NCBI GenBank assembly: GCA_010094025.1
Contig: ML991780.1
Location: forward strand, 248,001 to 312,000
Origin: Viridothelium virens
Lineage: Eukaryota; Ascomycota; Dothideomycetes; Trypetheliales; Trypetheliaceae
DNA length: 64,000 nt
Direction: 5' to 3'
Part shown: in pieces, positions 24,191 to 36,248 of the stretch
How positions within the stretch are numbered: position 1 is the stretch's first letter
How the letters are laid out: every line of letters starts with the position of its first letter
Notes under the pieces: generated by a model
Told to the model about the DNA's origin: nothing
Seen by the model: only the letters and a program-made list of their open reading frames with translations
Databases searched by the model: none
Translations under genes and position numbers: made by a program

Positions 24191-24976
24191 TTTGTGTCAG
24201 GTTTGGGATTCAATTACTAGATCAAGCTCTCAGCAATTTTTCTCCCAGAGTGGACATAACTAGAGGTGTTTTGTCCACGAGAACGTGACTCTGGTCTGAT
24301 GTTTGCGCCGCAAGCATCCAGTATCGACGGAATGCATCTGGACGTGATTGAAGTCACAATGGCAACAAGTATGAGAAGGGATTGCATGGGTTAGCTGTAG
24401 AACGTAGCGGAGGCCATCTCAGGTAGCAGTCAGTATCAGCTTCCCTGTTAGACCCAGTCTAGAGTTGTACATCAGACAATCAGGTATGCAGATCCGTACC
24501 TTGGTCGGTAGTTGCTACCTGGTCACATTGTAATTCACACCCGTAATCTACGTCTTTGATCGCACGTATCCCGGGCAGATGCATAAGTCGGCAGCGGTTG
24601 TGGAAGTGATTGGTAGGATGAACCCAGGTGACGACGCGGAAGATAGGCAACAAATTTCGAGCATTGCGAGGCCATCGCGAAACAAGGAGCCTGATCTGCC
24701 GTGCTCTCAAACACTACTCAACCACCCAATGTTGAAAGGCAGTAGCATTGGGGTTCTTGGTCTGTGGTTGCTACCACCTCAATTGTACTAGCGCATACTG
24801 TACTTGATGTAGTTCCGCCGACGGTTCCTCCAGAACCTAGGCCTCACACCAATTAACCTCTAGTTCAGCTCACCTCAATTCCAACACTCAACTATCTCGC
24901 ATCAGACTGCATGGGGAGCCCACATTTCGTTCATGGTCACTATCTATTTCAAGAAAGTAGACGTGTGCAGCATCGT
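24191..24976. other. Intergenic region, 0.79 kb
   Basis: Between two minus-strand genes of the accessory island. No coding signal or structured repeat recognised. Confidence 0.45.
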
Positions 24977-25939
24977 TCAACATGAGCCCTCACCGCGCTT
25001 TTTTGGTGAATTGCTCACGTGCGCCTTTATCACGACGTCAAAATTGGTCTGAAAGGTGATGTCGCAGATATCCTCGAGGTTTGTGGAGCCTAGATCGTCC
25101 AAATCGTATCCATCGTGCAACTTTTTAGTCGGTGGTCGACTAGGGTCAAAAAGGACAGGATCGTCCTTGGCTCTGGAGCCAAAAAGTCGCGTTATCTCAG
25201 TCCTCCAGTCTGCGACAACCTTTATCTTCACCGTGGCTTGGAAAATGTTGTTATATTGCCGCTTCAAGAGAATGACGCTTCGAATAAATGAAGGTACCCC
25301 GGATTTGGTATCTTCATTCTCCCGAAGTATCCAGTTCACGCCGATCTGATCTCCGTACTGATTGCAGACGGTTTCACCAGTAAGTCGGGTGTCACACGGA
25401 ATCGTCAAATCAACCGTCTTCAGCCACTTGTAAGAGCCGCCGAGGCTTATACCCATTTGACCGGCGTCCGCTTTGACATTGCTTTCCTGCGTAAAGGTCT
25501 CTTTCCGCGCAGTAGGCAAGAGTGAACACCGCCCAGAAGGGGAAATGGCATGGATTTTTGGCCCAGGCATTCCGGGTACGAGACTACTGAACTCGAAAAT
25601 GATGTTGGCCAGGGCGATGCGGCGAAAACGTTTCGTGGAATCGAAATGGAAGTCGTAGACGAGGAGGCTTGCAAAGTCTTCAGACTCAGGCCCAAGTTTT
25701 CCATGTACAATCTCGTGTGATTTGTAACGAATATCAATGCTGCTGCGGCGCTCAGTGACAGTTTCGCGCTGCCATGGTTCTTTGAGATTGTTGTTCGTAT
25801 GATAGCCGCCCGTTTCTCCAGCTTTGTCCAGTTCAATGTCGAAAGACGTCTTCTCTAGATCCAAGTCATTGTCTTCCATGTGTGAAGATTCGCTTACAGC
25901 CCTTCTGACTTCATTTGCTGACTTGTACGCGTCACTCAT
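24977..25939 (-). CDS. Unknown fungal protein, probably beta-rich, 320 residues
   Basis: An intronless complete frame starting MSDAYKSANEVRRAVSESS. No catalytic motif or membrane segment is seen. The central part (about 70-270) alternates hydrophobic and polar residues as in beta-strands (FASLLVYDFHFDSTKRFRRIAL, then WLKTVDLTIPCDTRLTGETV). It contains SRAKDDPVLFDPSRPPTKKL near the C-terminus, which I associate only with unnamed fungal proteins. It is divergent from the NLR-like gene with a 408-base shared promoter and lies next to the ankyrin gene, which suggests but does not prove a link to the same process. Confidence 0.75.
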   Translation of the reverse strand: MSDAYKSANEVRRAVSESSHMEDNDLDLEKTSFDIELDKAGETGGYHTNNNLKEPWQRETVTERRSSIDIRYKSHEIVHGKLGPESEDFASLLVYDFHFDSTKRFRRIALANIIFEFSSLVPGMPGPKIHAISPSGRCSLLPTARKETFTQESNVKADAGQMGISLGGSYKWLKTVDLTIPCDTRLTGETVCNQYGDQIGVNWILRENEDTKSGVPSFIRSVILLKRQYNNIFQATVKIKVVADWRTEITRLFGSRAKDDPVLFDPSRPPTKKLHDGYDLDDLGSTNLEDICDITFQTNFDVVIKAHVSNSPKKRGEGSC

Positions 25940-26347
25940 GATATGATCAAGCGACTGTCGTTTACCTTCCAGGTGAGTAAAGATGAATTGCTGTCAAGAA
26001 GCGGAAAGTCCGAAACAAGGCTTCAGACCCCGATTCTTAGCGATTGTGCGAGGAAACACCCGGCCTTGCGCCGCTCGAACTCACCTCAGCTGATCGTTCA
26101 GGGCAAAATTACACTGCATATATTGGATATCGGGAGGCGACAGATCACCGTACATCACCAATCCACCGTATCTCTGCACCTGCGATGTTAAGAAAAGTGA
26201 CACAGCTGAACGGCTACCATCGACCTTCTGCATGAATCATGGGGGATCTTTACTTCTTGGAGTCTCCCAAGCCTTGACGGACACTGCTGTCGAAAGTAGG
26301 TTACCTTGAGGTCTCTTCATCCTCAGTGACACGAGAGACGCGTCACT
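25940..26347. promoter_or_regulatory. Shared promoter between the unknown gene and the NLR-like gene
   Basis: A 408-base divergent gap. Co-regulation of the two genes is possible. No clear TATA box or palindromic operator is seen. Confidence 0.4.
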
Positions 26348-29300
26348 ATGTCAGATCAAGAGGCAACCGCACTATCGGTAGTTTCCGATGAGAACGGCAG
26401 CCACGAAAACGATGCAGAGTCAGTCGTCGCCGAGACTGGGAAGGACGAGGCTTCAGATAGAGAGGCTTTTGAGCCAGGGGGACTGGAAGGATTAAGTATT
26501 CTTTGGCAATCTTCGTCTAAAAGGCTTCCGGAATATCCATCCACATGGAATCATCCCGACCTTGAGTAAGACTGAGTAAAACTTCAGGAATCTCGAGAGA
26601 CTGATGATCAATGTTAGTGTCGTAGTTGTTCATGGACTATACGGCCGCTCAGACAATCACTTAGCCGCGTGGACGAATCCCGGATCCGGCAACAGTCGTT
26701 GGGTCGACGAATACATACGGACGCTGAACTCAGACTGTAGGCTTTTGTTATTTGGCTACGATGCAAATGGGCTTGTCTTTAGCCATCACTTTCGAGCAGC
26801 AATAAAGGAGCAAGCCGTTCGCTTGTTGAATGAGCTCGTCAACTTGCGAGAAAATGGATCTGTTGTTTGTAGATCAAATTTCCCGAAAAGAAGAAAAATC
26901 CGAATTGACTCGTCTACATAGAAGAGAACCCTCGTGTTCATTTCTCACGATATTGGAGGTACTATCGTCAAAGATGTCAGTCCCTGCCCGTATTTCTGTT
27001 CCGCTACGCAGCGCACTGAGTTCCGAGTATTAGGCTTTGGCTTCTGCCGCCTTGTATGGTGCATCATGGCAGGACATTTTTGACCACACTCGGAATTTAG
27101 TAATTATATGTCTATGATTGTGTATTCCGGCCAGTCTGAGCAGCAGCAGGTTTTTTGTGGTTGTCCTTCGAGGAGCTTCGACAGGCTCGATATGCGAAAC
27201 AGGCTATCCCAGTTTCTGTTCGCAGTGTACGACCCATACACGATCCAAATTAGACCCACGACATCGATAATACAAGTGATAGCAGACGCGGTTATTGAGG
27301 TAAATGGACTCTTCGTTGAGTCCAAGGTCTACATACGCAGCTACTTGGTCAGTATTCATGCCAATGGGTTCAGGCGAGGAAAAATCAATCGTGTAAGGTG
27401 GTATTTGGAACTCTGAACTACTCTTGAAGATCAGTTACAAACAGGTTCAGGCTTTTGATAGCCACTCTGGCGTACTGGGGCTCCCTCTGGAGAGACAGAT
27501 GGTGGAGGAACCGTCTAACGCACAAGAATCGAACCAATATCCTGGTCTTATCGACTATCTAGTGTCCTTGCAAGATCGTACGTCCTTGATTCAGCTCTTC
27601 TTCACTCAAATTTCCTATGCCTATGTAACATGCAAGCTTGATCTTGAAGTTATATAAATACATAAATGCTTGCAGAGAGGATACTATCTTGCATTAGTAC
27701 GAATCTGATCGAACTGGCCACAAATTTCATGCGTTTTTCGATCATGTTGTTTTCCGACCGATCTTGATTCAAAGCTAATTTTCTTATCTCTTTCCCAGAT
27801 CTGAAAGTACCAGAGATCGATTTGGTCCGACGTGAACGAATACTTATATCCCTTGCTTCCACTATCGATCCATTCAGAAGGGCACAGCACGATGACGAGT
27901 GCAGTTGGATTACAGAAATCGATATTTACAAGAGGTGGCTAACTTCCACAGGCTTCCAAATACTCCATGTACATGGCACGCATGGCGTCCATGAAACCAG
28001 CGAAGAGATATTCTACTCTCTCGACAATCATTTCAAGGCAAAAGCTAGTGACCGCCACTTGGTTCTTTATTTCTCATTCGACCGCTGGGACAGATGTCGC
28101 AACTCTATCAAACACATGCTAGCAACCTTTTTAGCCCAGATTGTTTGTCATCACACAAAGAACATGGAGATTTGATTTGATATACTATTTGAACAGCTCC
28201 ACCGAGACCGCAGCGGGAGTGATTTAGACTTGTTACAGTGGTTCGAGCTTTTCCGCTTAGACGGCGCCGTCGATAACGTTTCGTGCGTCGTCAACTACAT
28301 TGACGAGTGTACAGAGACCTCTCAGAAGGGTTTCATTGAACTGCTCTCGAGATATGCGTATGGAAGCGAAGCTACGTGGAAGATAGCCATAACGAGTCGT
28401 CAGAATCGAGCTCTTGTAGGCTCACTAGATGATTCTCCGTCTATCCACCTAGATGTTGCAGTGCGAGACCGGCCTCAAAATTTTGAAGAAGTTGCTCGAC
28501 GCATTTCTGACCTTCGGTCTGATGTTTCATCCTGCATCAATTTATCTCGGAAAGACTCAGATGGTTTCGGTGGTATTGACTCAGTGGTACATCATGTGCT
28601 TTATGAGCAAGCGAAATCGCACGGCACTTGGCCAGCGAAAAGCCTGAATGCCGCACTTTCCGCCCAATTCAACAGCCGTTCGACGGAATGCAGAGATTAC
28701 GGCTTTCTTGAATTGATCCTTGATAATGTGCTACGAGATATACCAGATCAAAATTTAGTCCGACGCATATTAACATGCACGAATTATAGCACAAGACCGC
28801 TCACAGTTTGGGAAATGGTCACTGCATTGTCTGCTGAACCAGATCAGGGACGAAATGAGGAAGCTTTTCCTGTTTCGGCTGAATCACAAAGTCTCATAAC
28901 ATTTTGCGAGCGATGGTTTGCTGGCATTATAGAGGTTCGGCAAAATGAGGTCAGAGTGTGCCATCCCCACATAAGAGATATCTTCATGACGGAGAAAGCA
29001 GCAGGAGGGAGTGAACGTCTCTGGCATGGAATACGAAGAACAGCACAATTTGAGATCATTACCACCTGCTTCCACTACCTATCTCGACCTGATGTCCAAC
29101 GGATGATCGAGCAGTATTCTCAAGCGACCGACTCTAATGCAATTGAAGCTTCATGCTTCCCAAAAAGAGATAATTTCTGCTCCTACGCAATTCAAAGCTT
29201 ACCCTACCATTATTCGCTGACATGCTCTTGGCCAAATTCACGGGATTTGTTCAAGAATTTTATGCAATCAGCAATTGGATCTTGTTGGGTCAAAGGTTAC

Positions 29301-32300
29301 TGGACCTTATCTAATCCAGTTACGAGGCCTCAAAGGTGCTTCAAATCCCCATACCCGATCTTCATCGGGTTAGGAGTGCCGAACGAGGTCAGACTCGAAA
29401 GCGGTGAGGACTTGGTATTTGAAGACCTAGCTATGGGCCTGGTTGAAGCAGCCAAGCATGCCAGAGTTGGTGTCGTAGAATACCTCCTCAAGCAAGAGAA
29501 GTACTCCCAAGGCGACGTTCTTGACGCGCTCGCCGCCGCTGGATCTAGTGGAGACGAGCAGATCATGCTTGGCATCACCAACCATATCGTAGCCATGAAG
29601 GAAACTGGAACAATCAACTGGCCGCCAGCTCTTCTATATAGAGCAGCATGGCTGGGTCTCCACCGATTTGCCGAAAAATTGTTGGAGTTGGGCTGCGTTC
29701 CTGAGCCTGACTTCTCACAGAAAGGAAAATTCCTTTTACCGCCACTCTTCCTTGCCGTGGAACAGGAGCACATATCCACAGCTCACGTTTTATTGAAGCA
29801 CAACGCCGACACAAGGAGCAGCGGCGGCTCCGGGAATTCAGTGCTACATTACTCAGCCACAACGTGTGATGCTAACATTATAAAACTCTTATTGCAAGAA
29901 GGCAATACAAATCTCGAAGCAAAGAACAAGAACGGTAAGACGGCACTCTACTTGGCATGCGTCAATGGGTATCATGAAACGACAAAGGCTCTCCTAAGCC
30001 TCAATGCTGATCCAGATATGGACCTTGTAGAGAGATCGAATGAGGCAGGCTGGACGCCTCTGGTTGCAGCAGCCGATTCCGGGTACGTGAAGTGCGTGCG
30101 GGCGTTGCTTGAAAAAGGTGCCAATCCGAATATCCAAGGCCCCAGCGGCATCGACACGCCTCTGAGATATGCAGCCTTTAGGGGCTACTCGGACATCTGT
30201 CACCTCCTTCTTGAAAGTGGTGCGGACCCAAATAGTCCTCCGATTCAACCGCCAATTATAGTCGAGCTCGCGACCTTCGAATGCAGCCTTTCGGCTTCTG
30301 AAAGGGCGGAAATGATCACGCTACTAACGCAGAGTGGAGCCTTGGTGGATTCAAAGGATGGTCACGGAGAAACAGCGCTGCATTCTGCAGTGAGGAATGG
30401 CAATGACCTACTCGTGAAGTGTCTCGTAGAGAACGGTGCCGATGTGAATTGTTCCACCCACAGAGGCTGGACGCCACTTTGTCTTGCAGTTGATAACAGA
30501 AATGAAGACTTAGTCGAGCTCCTTCTCTCAAGAGGCGCAGAAGTTAATTGCGAGGCCTCTTCGGATTACACTCTCTTTATTGCTGCCCAGGACGACAGCA
30601 GCATTCTGCGATTGTTACTGGAAAAGGGCGCTGACCCAGACACGTGCACCAATGCAGGACTAACACCACTCATGAGCGCGGCACGGAACAGTTGTGTCCA
30701 CGCCGTGAGGATGCTCTTGGAACATAATGCTACCCTGGACCTAGAGGTTTCCAGGAATGATCAGGATAACCCGGGATGGACAGCTATGTCATTTGCCGTA
30801 GAATCTGGGCATGTAGACATTGTGCGGCTACTTGGAGACGCGGGAGCCAATCTAAACCATCGGACTGGAGAAGGTCTTCATCCAATTCATCAAGCCCGGG
30901 AAGGTGAGACTCTTCGTGCTTTGCTGGAATACCGGAAGAGGATCGATACTAATCAGGTTACTCCTGAGGGTGAGACAGCGCTGTGTCGGATGATCCAACT
31001 TAATAGACCGATCGAAACTGTCAAGCTCCTCGTCAACGCTGGCGCTAATCTGAACATACAGGACTGTCATGGCGACACAGCCCTCTCAGAGGCGGCTTGG
31101 AAGAACAATCAGCAGGTAGTATCGTTGCTTCTCAGAGAAGACGATCTGGATATCAACCTTGGCTCTCAGCAATTCGGTTCCGCACTACATCAAGCGTGCA
31201 TGGGGTTTCACACCGAAGTGGTAAAACTATTGGTCGAAAACGGCGCCGACGTTAACTATTTGGCTACTGGAGTTGGAGGCACACCTTTACAAGTTGCGTC
31301 TTGGTATCTTTTCAGAGATGAGGGTTGCTCGTACGATATAATAGAGTATCTCATTGGGAAAGGAGCCTACATGAATAGCAAGCGCGGGAAGCTCAGCAGT
31401 CCAATCAACTATGTTGCTCTTAGCGGAACTACGAAGCTTGTCAACCTGCTGTGAGATAAAGGGGCATCGATTGACGTAGGAGACTCCATGGGCCGCCTAC
31501 CGATACATTTCGCTGCATGCCAATATATCGATAATTTCAAGATAATTGTCGAGACCGGAGGGGACTTGACAGCCCGTGACAGAATGCAGCGCACTGCATT
31601 GCATTGGGCCGCCCAGCATGGAAGCTTGCGCGTTGTTCAACACATTCTGTGGGCCCTAGGGTCCAAGGCTGTTGACGAAGGGGATATTGGCGGTTGGACA
31701 CCACTCTGCTGGGCAGCACGAGGGACAAACGACTCGACTGCAGGGATAATACCAAAGGCAGAGGCTGAGCAGGAACAAGTCATCCGGCTCCTTCTCAATT
31801 ATGGCGCAGACTGTTCCGTGCAAGGCTCGATTGGAGAGGAGAGATGGTCACCTAGGAGGATTTCCCAGTACAGCGGAGCGAATGCGGAAATCATCGGTCT
31901 ATTAAGAGGTGGCCCTGGAGGGAAAGGTTCCAATGACACCATAGATGCCGCTATTTATGACCTTAACGAGCACGCAAAAGCAGCGCACGCCCACGCATGG
32001 TATTGTGAATCATGTCTATGGGTAAGTACCCCTGATCATCTCCCTTTGCTAGAAGTTCCGGTGACCAATCTCTTGGTGGGAGCAACAACTTATGTGATAC
32101 CTTTTGCAGATGATACGTGGGTTCTTGTATCGTTGTACAATCTGTGACAACTTCGGCCTGTGTAATAAGTGCTTTGCCCGTCGCGAGGGTTTACGTGCAG
32201 ATCATCCTGATCATAGCTTCGACAAGATCGGGCCAGAGTTTGATCCAGAAGAACCGGCGGATGATATTGTTGGGTCAGGTGATGGCAACACAACTGAATC

Positions 32301-32346
32301 TGATGATTCGGACTCTAGTTCTGAATCAGAGACGAGTGATTCGTAG
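26348..32346 (+). pseudogene. Giant NLR-like gene (alpha/beta-hydrolase, NTPase-like, ankyrin repeats, ZZ finger) with an in-frame stop
   Basis: Proposed exons are 26348-26565, 26618-26864, 26922-26975, 27034-27099, 27150-27392, 27445-27577, 27799-32021 and 32110-32346, in phase, for about 1806 residues. The N-terminus is a SesB-like alpha/beta-hydrolase (VVVVHGLYG near 74-81, FISHDIGG near 161-168, FCGCPSRS). An NTPase-like region follows whose P-loop is degenerate (GTHGVHETSE, near 380, without GK[ST]) but whose Walker-B-like CVVNYIDE is kept (near 485). About 16 ankyrin repeats run from roughly 1000 to 1690. A ZZ zinc finger ends the protein (CESC, CTIC, CNKC, HPDH). An in-frame TGA at 31452-31454 cuts an ankyrin repeat and removes the last repeats and the ZZ finger. 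Another TGA at 28173-28175 can be avoided by splicing 28143-28196. Domain order fits fungal NLR immune receptors. It may be a recent pseudogene or a truncated allele; all other frames are intact. Confidence 0.72.
32110..32250 (+). other. ZZ zinc-finger exon of the NLR-like gene
   Basis: Spliced after TGG at 32021, this exon completes a ZZ finger begun by YCESCLW. The ligands CxxC, CxxC, CxxC and HxxxH are all present, so the domain has not decayed even though it lies past the TGA. A Ser/Asp/Glu-rich tail follows. Confidence 0.75.
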
Positions 32347-33358
32347 TGCAAATGACAGTAACAGAAGCAGAGCGATCAGTTCACCACCGACCGCTCCAAG
32401 CTGATTTTTAACATCTGGCATGTTTCTTCCTCAATCTACAGTACTAGGACAAAGGTGTCCGGGCAAACCCCTGCGATTTTCCCACGCCAGCGAGCGGACA
32501 CTTTTTCGTAGGACTGTGATAAACGGAATTCTTTCAAACGACATCGGCGTGTTAGTGAGACTGCGGCAATCTTCAGGACGCAAACCGTAACCCTACAATA
32601 ATAGAGGGAATACCAAATCTGGCGGTCCAGAACATGTTGTACCATCACAAGCCGCACGTGCTCCACCAAGGCAACAGGAACTTGAGTCCAATTGAAGGAG
32701 GCTTCTGCTCGCGTCACCGCTGGCAGCTGATGAAACGTTGCTACTACCTCGACTGCGAGTAATCACGTAATCATTGCCGAAGCTCGCCCCTGGTGTGCCT
32801 CCGTGTTTGACACAGACCATACGATACCGCCCCAAAATATCTCATCTCAACCGATTGGGTGTTTCAATATTCGCTCGTTTGGCCATCCGATGTGCAGTTT
32901 TCGTGCAGCCCTTTAACAGTAGTTGTTGTACATATATTGAATCTGCTTTTGATCCACTTCTTCGCTGTGCAGGAGATGCAGGAGCGTGAGGAGGTGGTTG
33001 CTGCTGCACCTAAATTGCCTTCGCCGCGCATAACCGATTTTGCTCATCAGAAAGAGCGTACCTATAGCCAATCCCCAAGAGGCGCAACGCATGTCTCCAC
33101 CTCACTCTTACCGTAACGCGCTCGTGGAGACGGTACTTGGGACGTAGTACTTAATAAGGTTATCCCTTGGTCTTCGCTGCATCACGATAAACTGACGAGT
33201 TGTTGTAAACAAGGGCAACCCCTAGTTCGCTAATCATGCAAGAGACGCTAAATTCAGGGCGACACAAAGGCGCAGCAAGAAAGACACCGCAAAACTATAT
33301 CGACAGCTGCCCAAACAAGTCGCAAATTATCCAGATAAGCTACCCCTGAAGGCGCCCC
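32347..33358. other. Convergent intergenic region, 1.0 kb
   Basis: Between the 3' ends of the NLR-like gene and the SLM gene. No gene or structured repeat recognised. Confidence 0.45.
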
Positions 33359-36248
33359 TCAATACTCTGACAATCCAGGCCGCTGCCCCCCTGGAAACTC
33401 TCCCGGGACATGCAGGTCGCTAATCGTGGTGTCCGTATTATGCCTCAACACCTTCGGAAAGATCTGCCCCGTTCTCTGCGCATGTTCAGCGTGGCCATCC
33501 AATGCACCACCCGTTCTCCACGTCGTACTGTCTCCCAAGCTGGACGGAGAGGATGGCATCTCCTGGGGCAAGGCCCTCAAGTCTGAATGATGCTGCTCTA
33601 CCGCTGAGGTCCCGCCCACGACCGCCATCCCGCCCGCCGTCCCGGAGATTCCACCGGAGCCCCCAGCAGTATCGAGGTCTGGGAGGGGGTCTCTATCGCG
33701 CAGCTGATCCAGACTGCGCTTGGTCGATTTCGGTGGGATGGGGATGGTGTTTACCGAGTCCGTGGTGTTTTCCTGCTCCACGTTGAGGTAAGGATGCTGC
33801 CGCTGCTGCGGCTTCTGTTCCTCCTGCTGTTCCTCCTGCTGGTGCTGTTCCTGCTCAAAATGCTGCTGTTGTGGTGCCTCGGAACTCAGGGCGCTACCAG
33901 TTGCTGCGGCGGCACCTCCTGCAGCTACGGGAGCCATCCAGTCACCGTAAAGAGAGTTATGCCTGACAGGGCCGGGGGGAGGAGAGATGCCACTGCCAGG
34001 CCTACTGCCTAAAAAAGACTTGTCGGGCTGGGATCGTGCTTGGCTTTGAGGTGGTACCGTCGGTTGCATGTTGGCAGTCGAGGTATCCTGCGGTGGGATT
34101 GTGTAGGTCTGTGTTGACTGCGGCCCTGTAACTGTAGATTGCGCACTCGCGACATGCGGCTCACGACTTCCTGTCGGCAGCGTCGGGCTGATTTCGTAGG
34201 GATTGACTTCGCGGTTCTTGTCCTGGAGCCCTCGACGAGGATCATCCGGACCATGTCTGAGAATGGTGCCGCCGGGTGTGATGCCAGCGGCTTCTATGAG
34301 GTCATGTTCATTGTCGGAGGATGCGCTAGAAGGTGGAGCCGGAGATTGTAAGTTTGGATTCACCTGGAGATCGGAGGGAAAGCGCCCACCTGGTTGAGGG
34401 CGTTGTGGAGTTGGCTGCTCCAGCGGTGGCGCTGCATTTATCGCTGAAGCATTGGCCGAGTATGGCACCGCGTCCGCCTCGTCCTCTTCAAGTCCGTCGC
34501 TGCTCACGGACATAGCTTTTTGACTGCCAGCGCTGAGGCTGCGGGCGTGTCTTCTTACGAAGGCATTGCGCTCCTCACCCGTCTTTTCCGTCAAATTTTT
34601 GATATCATCGTACCATGCTAACATAGTATCGAACGATTCAGCGCGGAAGACCCATGAATGACCACGATGCATAGTGCCTGTTTGACGGCCTTTGAGCATA
34701 AACTTGTGGGAGGAAGAACCTTCCTGAGAACGAGATCCAAGCTTTTGATCGGGCAAATACAAGGACATGACTGGTGGTTGAGAGTAGATACGATCGGCAG
34801 ACTTGAATTCGTGCAGGTGTGTCGGCGAAAGGACGTACCTTTAACAGATCAGATACCAGTAGAAAAGGTAAAGAGAAGAGTGCTTACCATCCAGGAGTGT
34901 AGCTCTTGAGGTATTTACTTTTTCGCTCAAGCATCCCAGCCCTAACTTCAGCAGCTGCGGGATGATTCTTCCCGGGATATTCGATGTCCTCAATGCGTCT
35001 GAGCGGTAGCCTTGGATTCACAAAGTGTGGATCATTCTCAACGAAATGAGACCATTCGTAGTCCTTGGGCATGCCAATGGATCCGTTTCGCAAGGCGTCA
35101 ATTGTCTCATAGGCATCATCAGCTTCTCTCTTAAGGATGCCAGTGTACGCATTATATGCTTTTTGAATCTCTCCAATGACAATGGATTCGAGCTCACGTC
35201 CGGATCCTTCAAGGTTCAGATATGCCTACGGTCGCATTGTTAGCTCACGTCCATGAAGCCGATAATCTTGCTTACCCGATGTAAATAATTTTCTTCGTCA
35301 ATTTGTTTCTCAACCTGGCGATCCACTCCAAGTCGGACCACATAAGGATCGCCCTTGCCAGCTGTCGCAGACGGATCCTGATCCGCACTCGCGAGTGCGT
35401 CCTCCAACGCATTAACTGCCTTCCGAGTGCCATCTTTCTCCTTCTCGACGGAGTTCTTGAAATCCCCAGATAGTGATTTGATCTCTTTTATTTTCTGATT
35501 CAAGTCACTCCTAAGCCCGCTCAATTGTGTAATCACGTCGTTTTCAATGTCCTTAGCCTTATTTGCCTCTACAACTGCATGCTTGTGATGATCTCGCAGG
35601 ATTCGCATCGCATCATTCAGACCGCCATCGGTCATGAATAATGAAGGAGCATTCGTGTTGTTGATCACATTCGAGACCTTAAGCAAGGCTTTGGATCGCT
35701 GTTCGTAAGACGTTTGAATTTCTCGAAAGTAGGTGATGAGGTCTTTTAGCATTTTTCGCCAAGCTAAGGTAGTGGTCCGTAAGCATTCTATTCCACATAT
35801 GAGATAACAACTGACCTTGGAAGCGATTCGCCAGAATATCCGTTGGTGTGCCTGAGGTGGGTATAGGAGTGTGGAAAACGCTGTTGAAATCGTTGTCGCC
35901 CGCGCTATCGCCAAAGCCTTTGATGCTGCCAGCCTTCAGACTTCTCCTACTACCGCTTCTTTTTATGCTTGAGCTTCTCTTGACCGAATTTTTCTTCTTG
36001 AGAGTCCCGCTTCGTGAGGGAGTTCCCATGTTCGATGCTCTAGATGCGGAGCGCTGGACTCCTGTTGCATCCTCGCCTGCCAGAATCGAGCTTTCTCGTT
36101 GACCGGTGCCATAGTCTTGACCGACACCACCGCTCATGTACGCGGAGTCGGCATTTGAGCCTGATCCATATCCTTTGCTAAGATGACCTTCATGAGGCTG
36201 TGGCACTGAACCGTACGCGTTCGCCGGTGTCTGCGGTCTCGAAGACAT
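33359..36248 (-). CDS. SLM1: Slm1/Slm2-type F-BAR and PH domain protein, 4 exons
   Basis: Exons (minus strand) 35816-36248, 35276-35763, 34888-35225 and 33359-34838 give 912 residues. Slm proteins bind PI(4,5)P2 at eisosomes and act downstream of TORC2 and calcineurin in sphingolipid and actin control. After a Ser/basic N-terminus (KKNSVKRSSSIKRSGSRRSL), residues from about 145 to 400 form the helical F-BAR-like region (WRKMLKDLITYFREIQTSYE). The PH domain spans about 400-510 (MLERKSKYLKSYTPGWYVLS to AESFDTMLAWYDDIKNLTE). The remaining 400 residues are a disordered Pro/Gln/Ser-rich tail with Gln/Glu runs. Introns split the PH domain at the Trp codon. The coding strand is G-rich at its 3' end. 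Confidence 0.9.

Noticed and set aside
26919-26921. In-frame TAG in the NLR-like hydrolase exon, first read as a RIP-type nonsense change (CAG to TAG)
   Set aside because: A phase-0 intron 26865-26921 with GTTTGT donor and CATAG acceptor explains it, and the joined protein reads well.
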